Below, piece after piece: positions 31,051 to 54,582 of a DNA stretch of 64,000 bases. The stretch's first letter is position 1. Each line of letters opens with the position of its first letter. A program made the position numbers and the translations under genes. The notes beneath the pieces were generated by a model. That model made no database searches and was not told where the DNA came from. It worked only from the letters and a program-made list of their open reading frames with translations. Origin of the DNA: Aristolochia californica (lineage: Eukaryota > Streptophyta > Magnoliopsida > Piperales > Aristolochiaceae); NCBI GenBank assembly GCA_029961685.1, contig JARWKL010000001.1:52230062-52294061 (forward strand). The letters run 5' to 3'.

Positions 31051-34000
31051 CGCTTCTCAATTAGTAGTATTCATTCTTTAGCATGACCCATATATTCTAA
31101 ATTACTATATCAAAAAGCATATACATATGGAAAACAAATAAGTATTGAAATTTGGTTTGAGATCTTCTCTCATTCTTTGAATTAGATTTGTTATGCATAT
31201 CTCCACCCATAGTAATAATGAAACAGAGATTGTATATAACCCTAACACTTGCAACTTCACCATTTTCTTCACCAAACTCATACATTGTTTATCCGTCTAA
31301 TGGAACATAAAACACACAGAATCCTATCACTAAGAACATATATCCAAAAAAAATTAATAATTTATTAAGAATACAAAAATGTATTAAAATAATTAAGGGA
31401 TTAATTTCATAAGAGATAGCATAACAAGGTAAACATGAACATCTTAAAAATACCCAGTTGAGGCAGAAAATGTAAATAAAAAAAAACAACTCAAATTTGA
31501 GATATACCGCAAAAAATTGAAAGATTCAAATGGAGCAAAATGCACTAATGTACAAATGGTACATATAGATGTTCTCCAAAAAAGCCAAGAGACGAGCATC
31601 AGAGTCGCTCCAATCAATGGGTGTGAATTTGTCAAAAGAATTGGGAGTTGAGGATGGCATCTGCTAGAGAAGGTTGAATGAACGTTAGCTTCTCTCTACA
31701 TAAAATTCATGGATTCTTCGTCAAATTATTATTGATTTGAACCCAAAATAAAAGAAAACGGATAGGTTAGTTCAATAAATAGCTATGTAATCTCAATTTT
31801 CAATACAAAAATCTATCCTTCTAAAAATTATTTCAGGATTTTATAAGGTACCCTAAACTAACACCCTTAAAATTATTGTAACAAGTGAGAATCCGTAGCA
31901 GCCTTTATCATGGGGTTTTGTCATCACCAAAGCCATGCGGTATAAAACTTGTCCTCCCTTTGAGTCAGCTCCATTGGTCTCCTCGACTCGTATCGTTTAT
32001 TAATTACCTTTCCAGATAGCCTTGGTTAAATCATCTTTAACACCCATGCCAGACTTCTAATTTTTGCTGGTTCCCCAATCTTTATGTGATCATCATGAAT
32101 TCATATCCCCTTCTTTGTGCGACACAGCACCTCGTATCCCTTGGTGAAAATTAAACCAATTTAGGCTACATTATAAGTCACCAAACTCTCAGACCTCCTT
32201 TTCCTTTTTGTCGAGATAACCAACAGAAATTAAGCGTTGCAACCTGTTAAGGGGAGTAGCAAGGAAGAAAAGGCTCTTTTACGTTCTCAGTCCAACCAAA
32301 TGACGAAGGGAAGGTGTTTCATTAGAGTGCTGCTTCGTCTTCCCCGCCAGAAAATAGGACCGGCCCACCCACTGAAACAACACAGCATGCAGTCAAGAGT
32401 CAATCTCCAAATAGAAATTGTCAAGAATGGAACTGAACAAATGAACATCTCTCTATTCTAAATCATAAACAGCAGTAATATCCTTTTGATTAAATTGGTA
32501 TTGAAATATCTGCTATTAGTAACCTCCAAATTGCTCGAGTCTTTTGCATGGTCAAAGTACCCACCAAAAGGTGATCCTACCCAAGTCAAGAAATCAAATA
32601 AATAGATGAGTATCCATATAGTACACAGCAAGCTCGTTGTGTAATGTTTCATCTTGCAGTGTCAAAGTGAAGATCTTTTATTTGTTCGAGACCGTTCAGT
32701 AAGGCCAACTGAATAAACCCCACATAAGATCATTCAACTACAAGTTCGGAACAACACATGTACTTCATGTGCAACGGGACTAGCTTCTTATTTCCATTTC
32801 AAATATTTATGGTATCTAGTAGGTAAACTAGACTTAATTAGTCACCTAAGAAGAGAGTCATTATGATATATCCTTCCTGGACTTCATCCATGGTTGGCAG
32901 CTCAATGGCCATTCACAGACTACTTTTACTGTGTTGCCGATCCACTTACCCACGGGCTCTTACACATCATTCTACAAACAGCAAACCTTCCACTAACCAA
33001 TGAAAAAAAAACTGTATTTGTAGGATCGAACCAGTGCAATAAAGCTCAATCACACTCTGGCAGGAACATTGGAATTTCTTGCAGGCGCACTGAATATGTT
33101 CACAAATCTGCACAAGTGGTCCCCAAATGCTACAATCTGAAGGTAAACATCAGCAACTTCCATGCTTTCCAGAGTCGGATATGCTTCCTGCAATCACCAC
33201 AATTATTTGAATCTGAGGTAACTGTGCCCCAAAGAAGAATCAATCCACTTCATATCTCCAGTAATGATGAAGAAGGATCACTCCCATCACATGCAAAAAA
33301 ACATTCGGTTAAACTGACCGTGTTCACCAGAGGACCACTTTCCCAAAACCCAAGACAGTGCCACATTATGTATCTTCCAATTATCAATCTTCTCAAGGAT
33401 TTACAATTCTTTCAAGAAAACTACAGTTCCTTTCCCAATCTTTGCCCATATTCAAATAACAAAAGCTACTCTGGATAGAAATTAAGCATGCTATAAAGCC
33501 TGCCAAGTCAACTCAAGATGCAAAAAATGAAATAACTGTGTCAACCACTGTAAGCACCAAGCAGCATGGTTGCTTCCTTCAGAGATGAAATTGTTATTTT
33601 TGGTATTGTTCATGTCCACAAAATCCCAATGGTCACAAAGGATAAGCAACCTAAAGTCAATAACAAGCCCCAAATATAACCATGAATGGACAATTACCAG
33701 TAATAAACTCTTATTTAATGCATTCAAAAAAGTAGAAGCAAAACTCAAGCTAACAGATTGGATGGAACATAGCATACCAATGTCCCAATCCCTCAAAAGC
33801 CAAACACAAAGACTTGGCATAGCATTGATACACTTTCCATACACAAAATTCCCCTAGCTCCCAAAATTGATGACAAATGGACAAGTTGACAAGTAGATGA
33901 AGAGAGCATAATAAACAGATAATTAGCAGAGATTTAAAGAATCCTGATCACAGTAATTTCCATCAGCACAAGCATTGCAATCAAGAGAAACTTCTATATG

Positions 34001-34675
34001 AAATGAAAATGGGCTGCAAACATCAACAAAAAGGGGACATAAAGAGAAAACAGAAAAGCAGGACTTCTCTGTAGCTAGTTTATTTCAAGATTACCTAATG
34101 ATGTAGAACAGACAAGGACAATGCCCACGGAGATGCTTCAATAAGTTCAATTCGCACATAAAAGACTAGTAAGTGGCAGATTGTGCACTTCTGATTTATA
34201 TCTGCTTAATTTTTTCATTAAACAGGATTTCTAGCATATCTAATAAAGGATTTTGGACTTTTGATGGCTGAAAAAGGCCTGACTCTTTTGTATATGTCAT
34301 ACAAGCATATAAAACTTGCAGACAATGTCTGGAGACACCTCCTGGAAATAACAGCAGAATGAAGTTTAAAAATAAACCAGTAGCTGGGCTGCAATTCCAC
34401 AACAACATGCACTAGAATCAGAAATGATGATCACACTTAGTTTGATTGGGCATTCATTCGCAAAAAAAATCAAAGAGTACAGATCATGAGAAAAACTATA
34501 CATGAACTTGGTTTTGTTTTTCGTTTTTTTCTCATAGGAACTACTTACAACAAATCACAGGATTTCACAAAACTGCCAATTCAGGTCAATCGCAACAAAT
34601 ATAGAAAATGTGAGATTTGTTTCAAAAACATAGTTTTATGTTGTACAGCTGAACTGCAGCAGTTGTCAACTTCCT
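31051..34675. other. Intergenic region; no supported gene
   Basis: AT-rich. Several open frames (the longest 32894-33478 on +, 194 codons) lack any recognised domain, and their opposite strand is T-rich, as in 3' flanks. The part next to 34675 should include the 3' UTR of the membrane-protein gene on the - strand. Confidence 0.4.
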
Positions 34676-36052
34676 TCATCGGACGCTACTGATACTATCC
34701 TCCAGCTCTCTCCTTCCAAACCTCCTTCCATCTGACTCAGCCTCTTTTGCCCTTGCAGAGAAGTAGAAAACCAACCAAACGACCATGAAGTATACTTCAG
34801 CCACAGACTGGAAAAACATGGCAAACAAATTCCCACCAACCTGAGAGAGACCCATCCTCACCAAAGACCCACAAAAGATTGATTCGAACCATTTGATTCG
34901 GATAGCATGCTTGACCATTATTGAGATCAAGTAACACCCTTCCCTGAGAATGTCCTGCCCGCCCCTCCGTATATCCATAATCGCAACCCAACAATTAACC
35001 GCAAAGACCAAAGAAATAAACATATCTGATATTACCCAAGTGAACAGAAACCCCGAGATATCCGTGTTAAAACCCGAAGGACCGGTCCAAGGGGAAGAAG
35101 ATGCTACAGAGAAAGGCATCAATTTTAATCGAACGAACAGTTTGAATAATGAGTGCTGATCATGGATATCGGAGAAGAACCAAATGCCAAGAAACTGAGT
35201 CAAGGCGTCACGCACAGCCCATCGCAGTAGAACGAAACCCAAAAGCCTACGAAGACCAAGACGGCAGCCGTCACGAATGGTGATGATTGCTGAAGGATAC
35301 CTTTGCAAGATGGAATTAACTACTGCCAAGAACACAGTTCCATAGACAAAGCAGTAGGTGAAGAAAAACCCTAGAATTATCCCGCCGTATGCGGCAGTGA
35401 GGAGACTCACTAAATAGAGAAGCGTGGCAGATTCGTGTCGATCAAGGTTGAAGCCACGGCCAAATAATCGCAAGTCCAAGCGCCGATCTTCATCGTCTGG
35501 ATTGTTGCTTTCACCAACATCATCGTCGGCAAAGAAAACAAATCCAGGCCCGCCGATTTCCAAAACCCTAAATCCGTCTACCTTTCCCGGTGGCATGAAA
35601 GGGGCGAACCTAATGAAACTGCCGTTGGACCTGTACTTGCCTTGATGAGAGAAAGCAAAGAGGCTTCGGTCGTCATCGATGTCATCGGAAAAGAAATCAT
35701 CGTCCAATGTTCCAACACGGCTCAGATGAAGAAAGGGTCTTCGTCTCCGGTGGTGGCGATTATGGTTCCATGCAGCGGTGGATCTGACGGATTCCGGCAA
35801 GTTGGAGGCCTTTGTGGCGAGAAGCTGACGCGGGGGATCGGCGGAGAGGCGTGATATGAGAGCTTGCACGGAGGGATCTCTCTCGATAAAGGAAGTGAGG
35901 AAAAGGGTTCCGCCATCGACAGCGTTACGGAAAGAGAAAAGGAGGAGAGCAAGAAAGAGGAAGATATGGAGGTTCGAAAGGAAGGAGACGGAGGATTGCC
36001 TGATAATCTGCCTTGTTGTGCGTAGGTTAAGAGCGGCCGGAGGGGGTTCCAT
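34676..36052 (-). CDS. Multi-pass membrane protein of unknown function
   Basis: Single-exon frame of 458 residues. I do not recognise a named family. Hydrophobic segments lie at about residues 25-44, 208-230, 230-248, 335-357 and 405-432, with a possible extra one at 268-292. Residues 45-205 form a soluble region with basic (HHRRRR, 100-105) and acidic (DDDFFSDDIDDDRS, 117-130) patches. The C-terminal half has polar motifs between helices (RYPSAIITIRDGCRLGLRRL, MDIRRGGQDILREGCY). The tail is basic (RRFGRREL). The length, lack of stops, GC-richer composition and high-quality start (MEPPPAALNL) argue for a real gene. Membrane location is inferred from hydrophobicity only; function unknown. Confidence 0.85.
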   Translation of the reverse strand: MEPPPAALNLRTTRQIIRQSSVSFLSNLHIFLFLALLLFSFRNAVDGGTLFLTSFIERDPSVQALISRLSADPPRQLLATKASNLPESVRSTAAWNHNRHHRRRRPFLHLSRVGTLDDDFFSDDIDDDRSLFAFSHQGKYRSNGSFIRFAPFMPPGKVDGFRVLEIGGPGFVFFADDDVGESNNPDDEDRRLDLRLFGRGFNLDRHESATLLYLVSLLTAAYGGIILGFFFTYCFVYGTVFLAVVNSILQRYPSAIITIRDGCRLGLRRLLGFVLLRWAVRDALTQFLGIWFFSDIHDQHSLFKLFVRLKLMPFSVASSSPWTGPSGFNTDISGFLFTWVISDMFISLVFAVNCWVAIMDIRRGGQDILREGCYLISIMVKHAIRIKWFESIFCGSLVRMGLSQVGGNLFAMFFQSVAEVYFMVVWLVFYFSARAKEAESDGRRFGRRELEDSISSVR

Positions 36053-38593
36053 GGGGGGCGAACCGAGAATTTGGAAGCTCGTCTGTGAAATTTCTGCGAC
36101 TGTAAGTCTGCAATGATGAGGATCTTTGCTTTCGCAAGAACTCCGGTGAGGATGAGGGACAGATACCTTTTAGCGAGTAACTCTTTGGCCTCTTTCCCTT
36201 TGGCTCGGGCGTTGAACTGGCTCTGAACTCAAAACTGTTAAGAGTAATTCTGTGGAAAGTGGAGGGCGTTTACTCAATGACTGTTTTTGTCCAACCAGAG
36301 TATAGTGAGAGGTTTGTATCAGACCTTTTAACTTCCATCACCATTTTATATTTTAACCGATGGAGCATCGTCGGGACTCAAAACGCCCACGGCCGCCTGC
36401 CTTGACCATTCCCCCTCCGACGCCGGGGGCGATCCAAGTATCCAACAAGGCGAAACACAAATTACCGCCCACCAAATCGAGTAAAAGCGGTAACCTTGTA
36501 GAGAAGCAATCCCTGGAATCGGGTCATGGCTTTTATTTTGACACAAATGACAGAGGAGAAAAGTCAGCTGAAAGGAAATTTTTGTTGACGGGACGCACCA
36601 TATATTATATAATGCATAATGTCTGCTACGTTTCAGATTTTGAACAATTCGATATAAATACCCAAAATGCTATGCCACTCAATCATTCTTTTCGACTAGT
36701 TGAGATCACTCCGAGGAGGAAGTACGATCCCACGCCACAATAGAAACATGATCCCACTCTGCTTAAAGGAATCGAATTTAAATCCAAAAATTTTAAAAAC
36801 CCCAATTTTATTTAGTAGGGACCACTTATGAGAAACATTTGATCGGAAATAATGTGGTGACAGGAAGGGGATGAGGTTTATTATGGGAACCAACCAGGTT
36901 GCATCGAAGGACCAGTGTGTAGGAGCACTTCTCTTATATCATGTGAAATTGGGTCCATACATTCCTGAAAAATAATTAGTCAAGTTACTCTTTCTTAATT
37001 AATAAGCCCAAGATCTTTCTTCATTAGTCTAATAACTAAAAAATAAATCTTTTGATTTTAAATCAAAATAAATTTTTTTTTGAAAATCTTTTATGTGATT
37101 TTAAACCTTTAGAAAAATATTTTTTATGATGATTTTGAGTATGATTTTGAAAACAAAATGATGGACAATCCATTTTATACTCACTTCAAGCATTGGTTAA
37201 ATATATAAATTTATTATATTGGAATATTTGAGAAGCACACAATGCAATAAAAAATTATCAGCTGAATTAATTCATTTGGAAAATGTGTGATTTTTTTTAT
37301 TTCTAATTATATAAATTAAATAAAAATATTACAAATTAAATTCAAAATTATATTATATAATAGTAATTTAATTTAACATCAATATAAACTTTTAGGCATG
37401 TAATATTTTTATTTTACTTTATAATTAATTTGATTCTTAGTTATTTAAAAAAAATTAATCTAAAGTTGTTACATTAAAAAATATTTTATAACTTAGAGAC
37501 TTGGAGCCAACATTTACATAAGTTTTTTATTTTTTTCTAATTATCTCATTCCGAAAATATATATCAATTAAATAAAAATATTACAAATTAATCTTCAAAT
37601 ATTTTCCATGATAGACAAAAATACATTCCAAGATACACTAACACCAAAAACTACAATCTCCTTTGAAACTTATATTCACTTTCCTAAATCTATCCACTTT
37701 TGAGGTGCACTAACCTCTTTTAATAAATTCGAAGGAAAAATCTCTTTTCGGTATTTAAAAATATCTGGAAACCATGGAGGCTCTGTAACTGTCACTGTCT
37801 ACATATCGCGTCATGCACTTAAAAACTATCTCTTCATACAATTATTATACAACTGCTAACCACGTGATCAGAACAACTGCTGCACCCAATCCAAATGACA
37901 AACGAGTGGCATCCAACGGGCATTAGTTCCATACAGGGTTTTCGGACTCAAAACAGGAAATCCTGATCAGGTCCGGTGAAAACCCAGGGCAAATTAGAAA
38001 AAATTTGACAGAACAAAACAATCAAATCCCTTCCTACAACTCAACTCGTCTTATAAAAAATCAGGGATAGAACTTACCTCATACCACTGAGTCAGAAAAC
38101 CTGTCTTAAACGTAATATATAATAACAAAACAAAATCTTCTGCTCGTTCACAACTTTGCTATAAATAGATCGCGTGAACTTTTACAACCAAATCCATATT
38201 GCCGAGAATGAAATGCTGGGTCTGTGACTCTGTTTTGTTCAGAATTGTTCTCATAGAAGAGCTCCAAGGAAATCATCGACAACGAGCACCACAAGATAGG
38301 TCACCGGGAAAATTGACAGGCTACGCAACTGAACAACCATTCGTTGCACAATTGTAGTAACTACCAACGAATAATAGAACATGGCCGGGAATATATAGTA
38401 ACTGAAGCTTTAATACCCTCCGAGAAGAAGGGTCAACGCGGGAGAAGCTCAAACTACAAAGCGATAACTTAAAATGTCCAAAATCAGGTGAAGCTCAGCG
38501 TTGAAAAAGATGGAACGAAATTATTAAGGAACAAAATTACCGGCAATAAATATTTTTAAGCCACTGAAAATACAATATTATAATATGGACCTC
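36053..38593. other. Intergenic between the membrane-protein gene and ADK
   Basis: 36053-36350 should hold the promoter and leader of the membrane-protein gene. 36350-36750 has a + open frame with no domain. 36950-37600 is strongly AT-rich. The 3' UTR of adenosine kinase is expected just left of 38594. No transposon ends were recognised. Confidence 0.4.
38208..38357 (+). other. Possible 49-codon ORF behind a TATA box, speculative
   Basis: TATAAATAG at 38160-38168 is followed 40 nt later by an ATG and 49 codons starting MKCWVCDSVLFRIVLIEEL. There is no known domain, and it lies opposite the probable ADK 3' UTR. Chance is a likely explanation. Confidence 0.12.
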
Positions 38594-49386
<10,793 letters not shown>

Positions 49387-50737
49387 TCACGTCTCTCACC
49401 AACTCCAACTGGCCGGGGAAAATCTGGTGGGTACAAAAGTCTTTCCCGTCCAAATTGCGCTAAGACATTTTTTACCCGCAGTAGCGAAATGCTGTTTTTT
49501 AATGGAACTTGCAACTTGCGGCTGCTCTATTTATGTTGATGTTAGACAATAACTAATAAGGCTACAAAGATAACGAACCACCATAGGAAGAAATACGATG
49601 GCTATGACCCAACCCTTCCGCTTGCTAGTGTTTTTATCACTATTAATGGCTATCTAAAAATAAAGTTTTAGGTGCAAAGCAATGTGAACTTTATTCCTTT
49701 AAAGTATTATAGAATAAGTTAGGACCCTTTTACTATAATTGCAAATGATTTAAACATAGTATTTTCTAGGTGCAATCAATAAACTAGCCAATTCAACTGG
49801 GCTAATTGGTCTCCCATGCAAGAAGGTGGTGGTCTCTAGGGGTTAGCATCGAACCGAGCCGGTTCACGAGCGGCTTGAGTTCAGCTCGGTTCGATTCGAC
49901 TTATTTGGATCCAGATAAAGTTTGTTTAAGTTAACGAGTCGAGTTCGACCAAACCATAGTTCAGTTCGAAAGCTTGCGAACCGGCCCAGGATTTGGGGAG
50001 GGAGACAGGAGGCGGGAGGCGGACTTCAGGAAATCGGGGATTCAAGAGCTCTGTCTGAGCAGAAGCGTCGAGCAGGAGGTCAAATGATTTTGACTTCGTT
50101 TCCTCCGCTCTCGTTCTTTTGGCAAGAATTAGGGAATAAAGATCACCCTTCGTCACTCGTCAGGCGGATTCAGCAAAAATAGGGGGATTTCTTTTTCTTA
50201 TTCTTCATTCTCCCTCTTCGATTCCTTGTTTTCAATCTTAGTCTCAGGCTCCAATTTTTTCCTCCTCAATTCCTTCCTCTTGAATATTCTTCCTCTTCGA
50301 TTTCTTCCTTCAAACTTCTTCCTCGCTGACGGAAGTGACAGAAAGAGGTAAGTTATTTTATTCTTAATCTTCTAGGTTTTTTTTTCATCGCCAACCTAAC
50401 ACTGATTTTCTTTTCATTTTTATCTTTTGTATTACATTATTTATCTTCGATCGGACAAATGCCTCATGCTGATGTGTGTTTTAGGAGATCCTTCCAACTT
50501 ATTTTTCAAATGTAATTTCATTCTCCCCTATTGTTGATTTTTATTGTTTTAGTTCTTACCGTTCTATTGTGTTTTGCGTTTTAATTATTTTGCATTAATG
50601 TTTTAACTCACCAACTCTGCGTGTTTCCTCACCTTTTCAAGGGGGAAATTCTGGTGCTTTCAAAGATCAAACCACATCGTTGAGAGCCTCGGGCACAACA
50701 GAAGTGGGGGAGATAGTGCTCTGTATCTGTTTTGATA

Positions 50738-51437
50738 AGGAGGTACATACAAGTTTCTACTTGAGCAGTAAAGAGATTAAAGCTATGTACGGGAGATTAG
50801 CTCACCAGGTCATTTACTTGCTAATGTTATGTTTATACTATTAACAAAACAAGATGACAATAGAGACAACAGTAGTAATTATTGAGATATGATACAATGT
50901 ATACAAAATAACTTAGGAGCAAGCAGGAAAGATGAAAATGTATCAATAAAGCAGGTAAGAGATATGCAGTTTAAACAAACCTCAAAGCTTGATCCACTCA
51001 TGGCATATAGTTGGATCATTGAATTAAATTTTCTTAGCTTCAATAGTTAGATTAACATGTTGTCAGGACAACTAAATCAGCCTTGGATCTGGTGGAAAGA
51101 GATAGCTTGACACACCTTTCTCCATCTCATGCTGTTTGAGAAGCTTGAAACTGTTTTAACTTTCAAATTGAATTAATCATCAATAAAAATACTCTCTCAG
51201 TAACTGTCAGTCCAAGTGATAGAGACCAACATGAAGCCAGATATTTGGCAAATGAGGGTGTTCATTGACCTATACTTTGGACTCTACCTTATCTGAAAGT
51301 TTATAAAGTCGGTATCAAACCCTTGAAATTTCTACATTAACCCCATGAAATCCTATTACTATTTATGAGAAGAGAATACTAAGACAAAAAAAAGTGAGAT
51401 TGAGAAGAAAGAAGAAGGAAAGGAGGTGTGTGTATGT

Positions 51438-51478
<41 letters not shown>

Positions 51479-51845
51479 GCTGCGAGAGAGAGATCAAAAA
51501 GGTGGATTGAGCACAATGAGATCTCTTTATCTAATTCACTTTTAAAAGGTAGTAACTACAATGAAGTAAAATACCCCATACTTACTCACATAAAGGTAAA
51601 AACAATCATTGAAAAATAAATCATCCAGAAATAACAAAAAATGGTGAGGCCTCCACTGATCATCTAGCATAGTATTTCAACAAAAGAAAAGGCCTCTTGT
51701 GCTTGAGATAAAATCTCATTGTGAATCCAAAAAAAAACAGATAGCAACACTCTACATTTCTTTGAACCTCAAACTCCTAACAACTTGTACAAAGGTTTCA
51801 AAGAAAAACCAGGTGTTAAATCACGACTGCTCAAAAGAAACAAAC

Positions 51846-51915
<70 letters not shown>

Positions 51916-52207
51916 GTCCAAATAATTAATATGTGAGTCACTAATATGCAAAACATTTTTATACCAGAATCAAGTGGAATATGAAGTTTCAAACATAAAT
52001 GCAAGATATTGAGTTCTAGACACTTCTCCATAATGGATAAACTCAGCAATCAATAATTGCATACAATGACTACCTAATATGGTTTTTTTTAGAGATATAA
52101 GAATGTTAAAAGTTAGGGGTATTTGGGTTTTAGGATATTGTGTTCTGAAGTTATTGTTAATGTAGAAACCTCCCTCAGGAGGTAAATACAAGTTCCTACT
52201 TGAGCAG
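50738..52207. repeat. 1.4-kb segment bracketed by 31-bp direct repeats
   Basis: AGGAGGTACATACAAGTTTC (from 50738) and AGGAGGTAAATACAAGTTCC (from 52177), each continuing TACTTGAGCAG, are 31-bp repeats with two mismatches. The segment between is non-coding, lies in the hAT first intron region, and contains (GA)n runs at 51443-51475 and 51850-51912. Confidence 0.7.
51850..51912 (+). repeat. (GA)n microsatellite
   Basis: About 31 uninterrupted GA units. A shorter (GA)n tract lies at 51443-51475. Confidence 0.95.
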
Positions 52208-52403
52208 TTTTGATCATCTTTAATTTTGCTTTGTCTTTTCCTGTCAATGTCATTAAAGTGTTTTCCCTAGAATTGTTAATCTTTGTAGGCATTGTTCTCC
52301 TTATTGTTGATATGTATCTTAGATTATGTGTAAGATCTTTGTTGTTTGGATTCATTTTTTTATATTTTTTTAATTTATAATTTTTTTTTGTGTAGAAGTA
52401 AGA

Positions 52404-54582
52404 ATGTCAACACCTCCTCATCATCAACTTCTAGTGTGACCATAGATAGTGACTCAACTCCACCAAAGATATATCTAGAACTATTAATGTAACATAAGTG
52501 AGCCTAGATGAAGGTACCCTAAATGAGGATGAATGTGACTCTACCCATAGTTCAAAAAGACAAAAAAGGTTTTATATGTGGTTGGAATTCAAAGAAGTCT
52601 CACTTAATGGTATAAAAAAGGCTCAATGTGTTCATTGTGAAACCAATTTGAGTGTTATTAGTAGTGGAGTGACTACACATATGAGTCGACATTTGAAACG
52701 TTGTCTTGGTAGAAAAGTGGCAAGGAGAAAACAAAAAACCATAAACTTTCAACCAGTGGGGTCTAATGTTGATCAAAGTCCATCTGGACTTCCTTTTATG
52801 GATTTTGGAAGCAAATATGATCAAGCTAAAATGAGATTAATCATTGCTCATTGGATTCTTATGCATGAGCATCCATTCATGTAGTAGAAGAGAAGGGATT
52901 TAATTTTGTAATGAAGATGAAAAATATGAATTATGAGAAAATATCCCGTCAGACCATTAAGAAGGAGTGCATGAAGGTGCATGAGGCAGAGAAAAAAAAT
53001 AGAAAATTTTATTAAAAGAGATTAACAAGATTAGTCTTACCACGAATCTTTGGAAGTCCCAAAATCAAAAGATTGAATACATGGCTTTTACTAGGTATTT
53101 TATTGATAGTAATTAAAAGCTACAAAGACGAGTGTTGAGTTTTGTGCATGTTCCTCCTCCTCGTCGAGGTGTTAACATAGTAGAGGCTATTTACAAGTGT
53201 TTAAAATATTGGGAAATCGAAAATAAAGTATTTAGTATCTCAGTTGATAATGTTGCATATAATGATGTTTGTTTGAAAGTTTTGAAAGAAGTTTTTTCAA
53301 AAAAAAATATTGGTTTATCGTGGGAAGTTATTTCATGTGCATTGTTGTGCTCATATTCTGAACTTATTAGCCCAAGATGGTCTTGTTCAGATTAAGGATA
53401 TCATTGAGAATATACGTGAGAGTGTCAAATTCATAAATCTGTTTGAGGCTAGACTTTGCATTTTTTCTGAAATTGTACAACAACTAGAACTAGGTGAAAA
53501 GAGGTTGGTTATTGATTGTCCAACTCGTTAAAACTCCACTTATGACATGTTGTCTTCTGCATTAAAATTCAAATATGCATTCCCTGGATTTCAAGTTAGA
53601 GAACCAACTTATGATTGTTTGCCAAGTCTTGATGAATGGGAAAAGGTTAAAATGATGTGTGAGATTCTAGAAGTTTTTTAATGTAGTTACTAATATAATT
53701 TTTGGGAATGACTACCCTACTTCCAATTTATACCTTAGTGAGGTATATAGAGTAAAAGAAGTTATGAATTCTCATTCTACAAATAAAAATATTTTTATTA
53801 GGACAATGGTTAGTAGAATGAAAGAGAATTTTGAGAAATACTGGGGTGAATGCAATTTGATGATGGTTGTTGCTTCAATTTTGGATCCAAGGGTCAAATT
53901 ATGGTTGATCGAAATTTGTTTTCCATATATATATTATAAGAAGGAAACTAGGAATATAAACTTAGTTCAACGCACCTTATATGAGATTTACGATGAATAT
54001 ATATCCTTATATAATGTGGATATTATAAATGAAATGATTGCTTCATGTACTACCTCTATGGGTGTTTCCACAAGTCGTAGGTCATATTCTTCATCAAGTT
54101 CAGGTTGGTCAAAGTTAATGACTTATGTGAAACAAGTGGAAATAGTTAATTCACCAAGGTTAGAATTGGGAAATTATCTTGAAGGGGTGTATATTTGGAA
54201 GGAAACTTCACAATATGATTTTGATGTTTTATAATGATAGAAAGTAAATCAAATGATATTTTGGGTATTATCTAAGATGGCAGCAAACATCCTTATAATT
54301 CTCATATCCATAGTCGCTTCAAAGTCTACCTTTAGAGTCGGTGGTAGAGTAATAGACTCGTATCGTTCTTCCTTGGCACCAAATACAATTCAAGTTTTGA
54401 TTTGTGGCAGTGATTGGGTTCGGGTTCTTCACAGAGTCAAGAAAAATCAAAAGGTGATTTTTTTTTGAAAGATTATTTATTATGATATTTTTTAGTATAT
54501 TTTTAGTTTTATTTATTAAAATTTTATTTTATGATTACAGCTTGAGAAGAAGATTGTGGAGATAATCCTACCAGTTACATGA
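52404..54582 (+). pseudogene. hAT transposase (BED-finger, RICESLEEPER/ZBED-like), broken
   Basis: Begins MSTPPHHQLLV or the SSSTSSVTIDSDSTPP frame at 52404. 52498-52884 has a BED zinc finger (CVHCETN...THMSRHLKRC). 53132-53395 has FSISVDNVAYNDVCLKVL with the first catalytic-type Asp. 53310-53531 continues out of frame with FHVHCCAHILNLLAQDGL. 53764-54234 has NFEKYWGECN and VVASILDPRVKL. 54253-54468 has the C-terminal dimerisation part (SKSTFRVGGRVIDSYRSSL). A probable intron (54454-54540) leads to LEKKIVEIILPVT and a stop at 54580-54582. Several frameshifts and stops; not functional. Confidence 0.85.

Larger units (their letters stand above)
49837..54582 (+). mobile_element. Degenerate hAT transposon with transposase remains
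   Basis: The left end TAGGGGTTAGCATCGAACCG, followed by GAGCCGGTTCACGAGCGGC-type sequence, matches the ends of the elements at 15807-17386 and 20887-22569. The leader to about 50350 (CGCTGACGGAAGTGACAGAA then GGTAAG) matches the - strand of copy 1. Broken transposase coding lies at 52404-54582. No right inverted end followed by GTGGTCTC (the left flank) was found, so the right end is probably lost; the right limit given is the end of coding similarity. Confidence 0.75.

Noticed and set aside
32894..33478. 194-codon + strand ORF
   Set aside because: No recognisable domain, no splice context, and composition like the complement of a T-rich 3' flank; not supported as a gene.
36360..36743. 127-codon + strand ORF
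   Set aside because: No TATA or domain support, and it overlaps the probable upstream region of the opposite gene.
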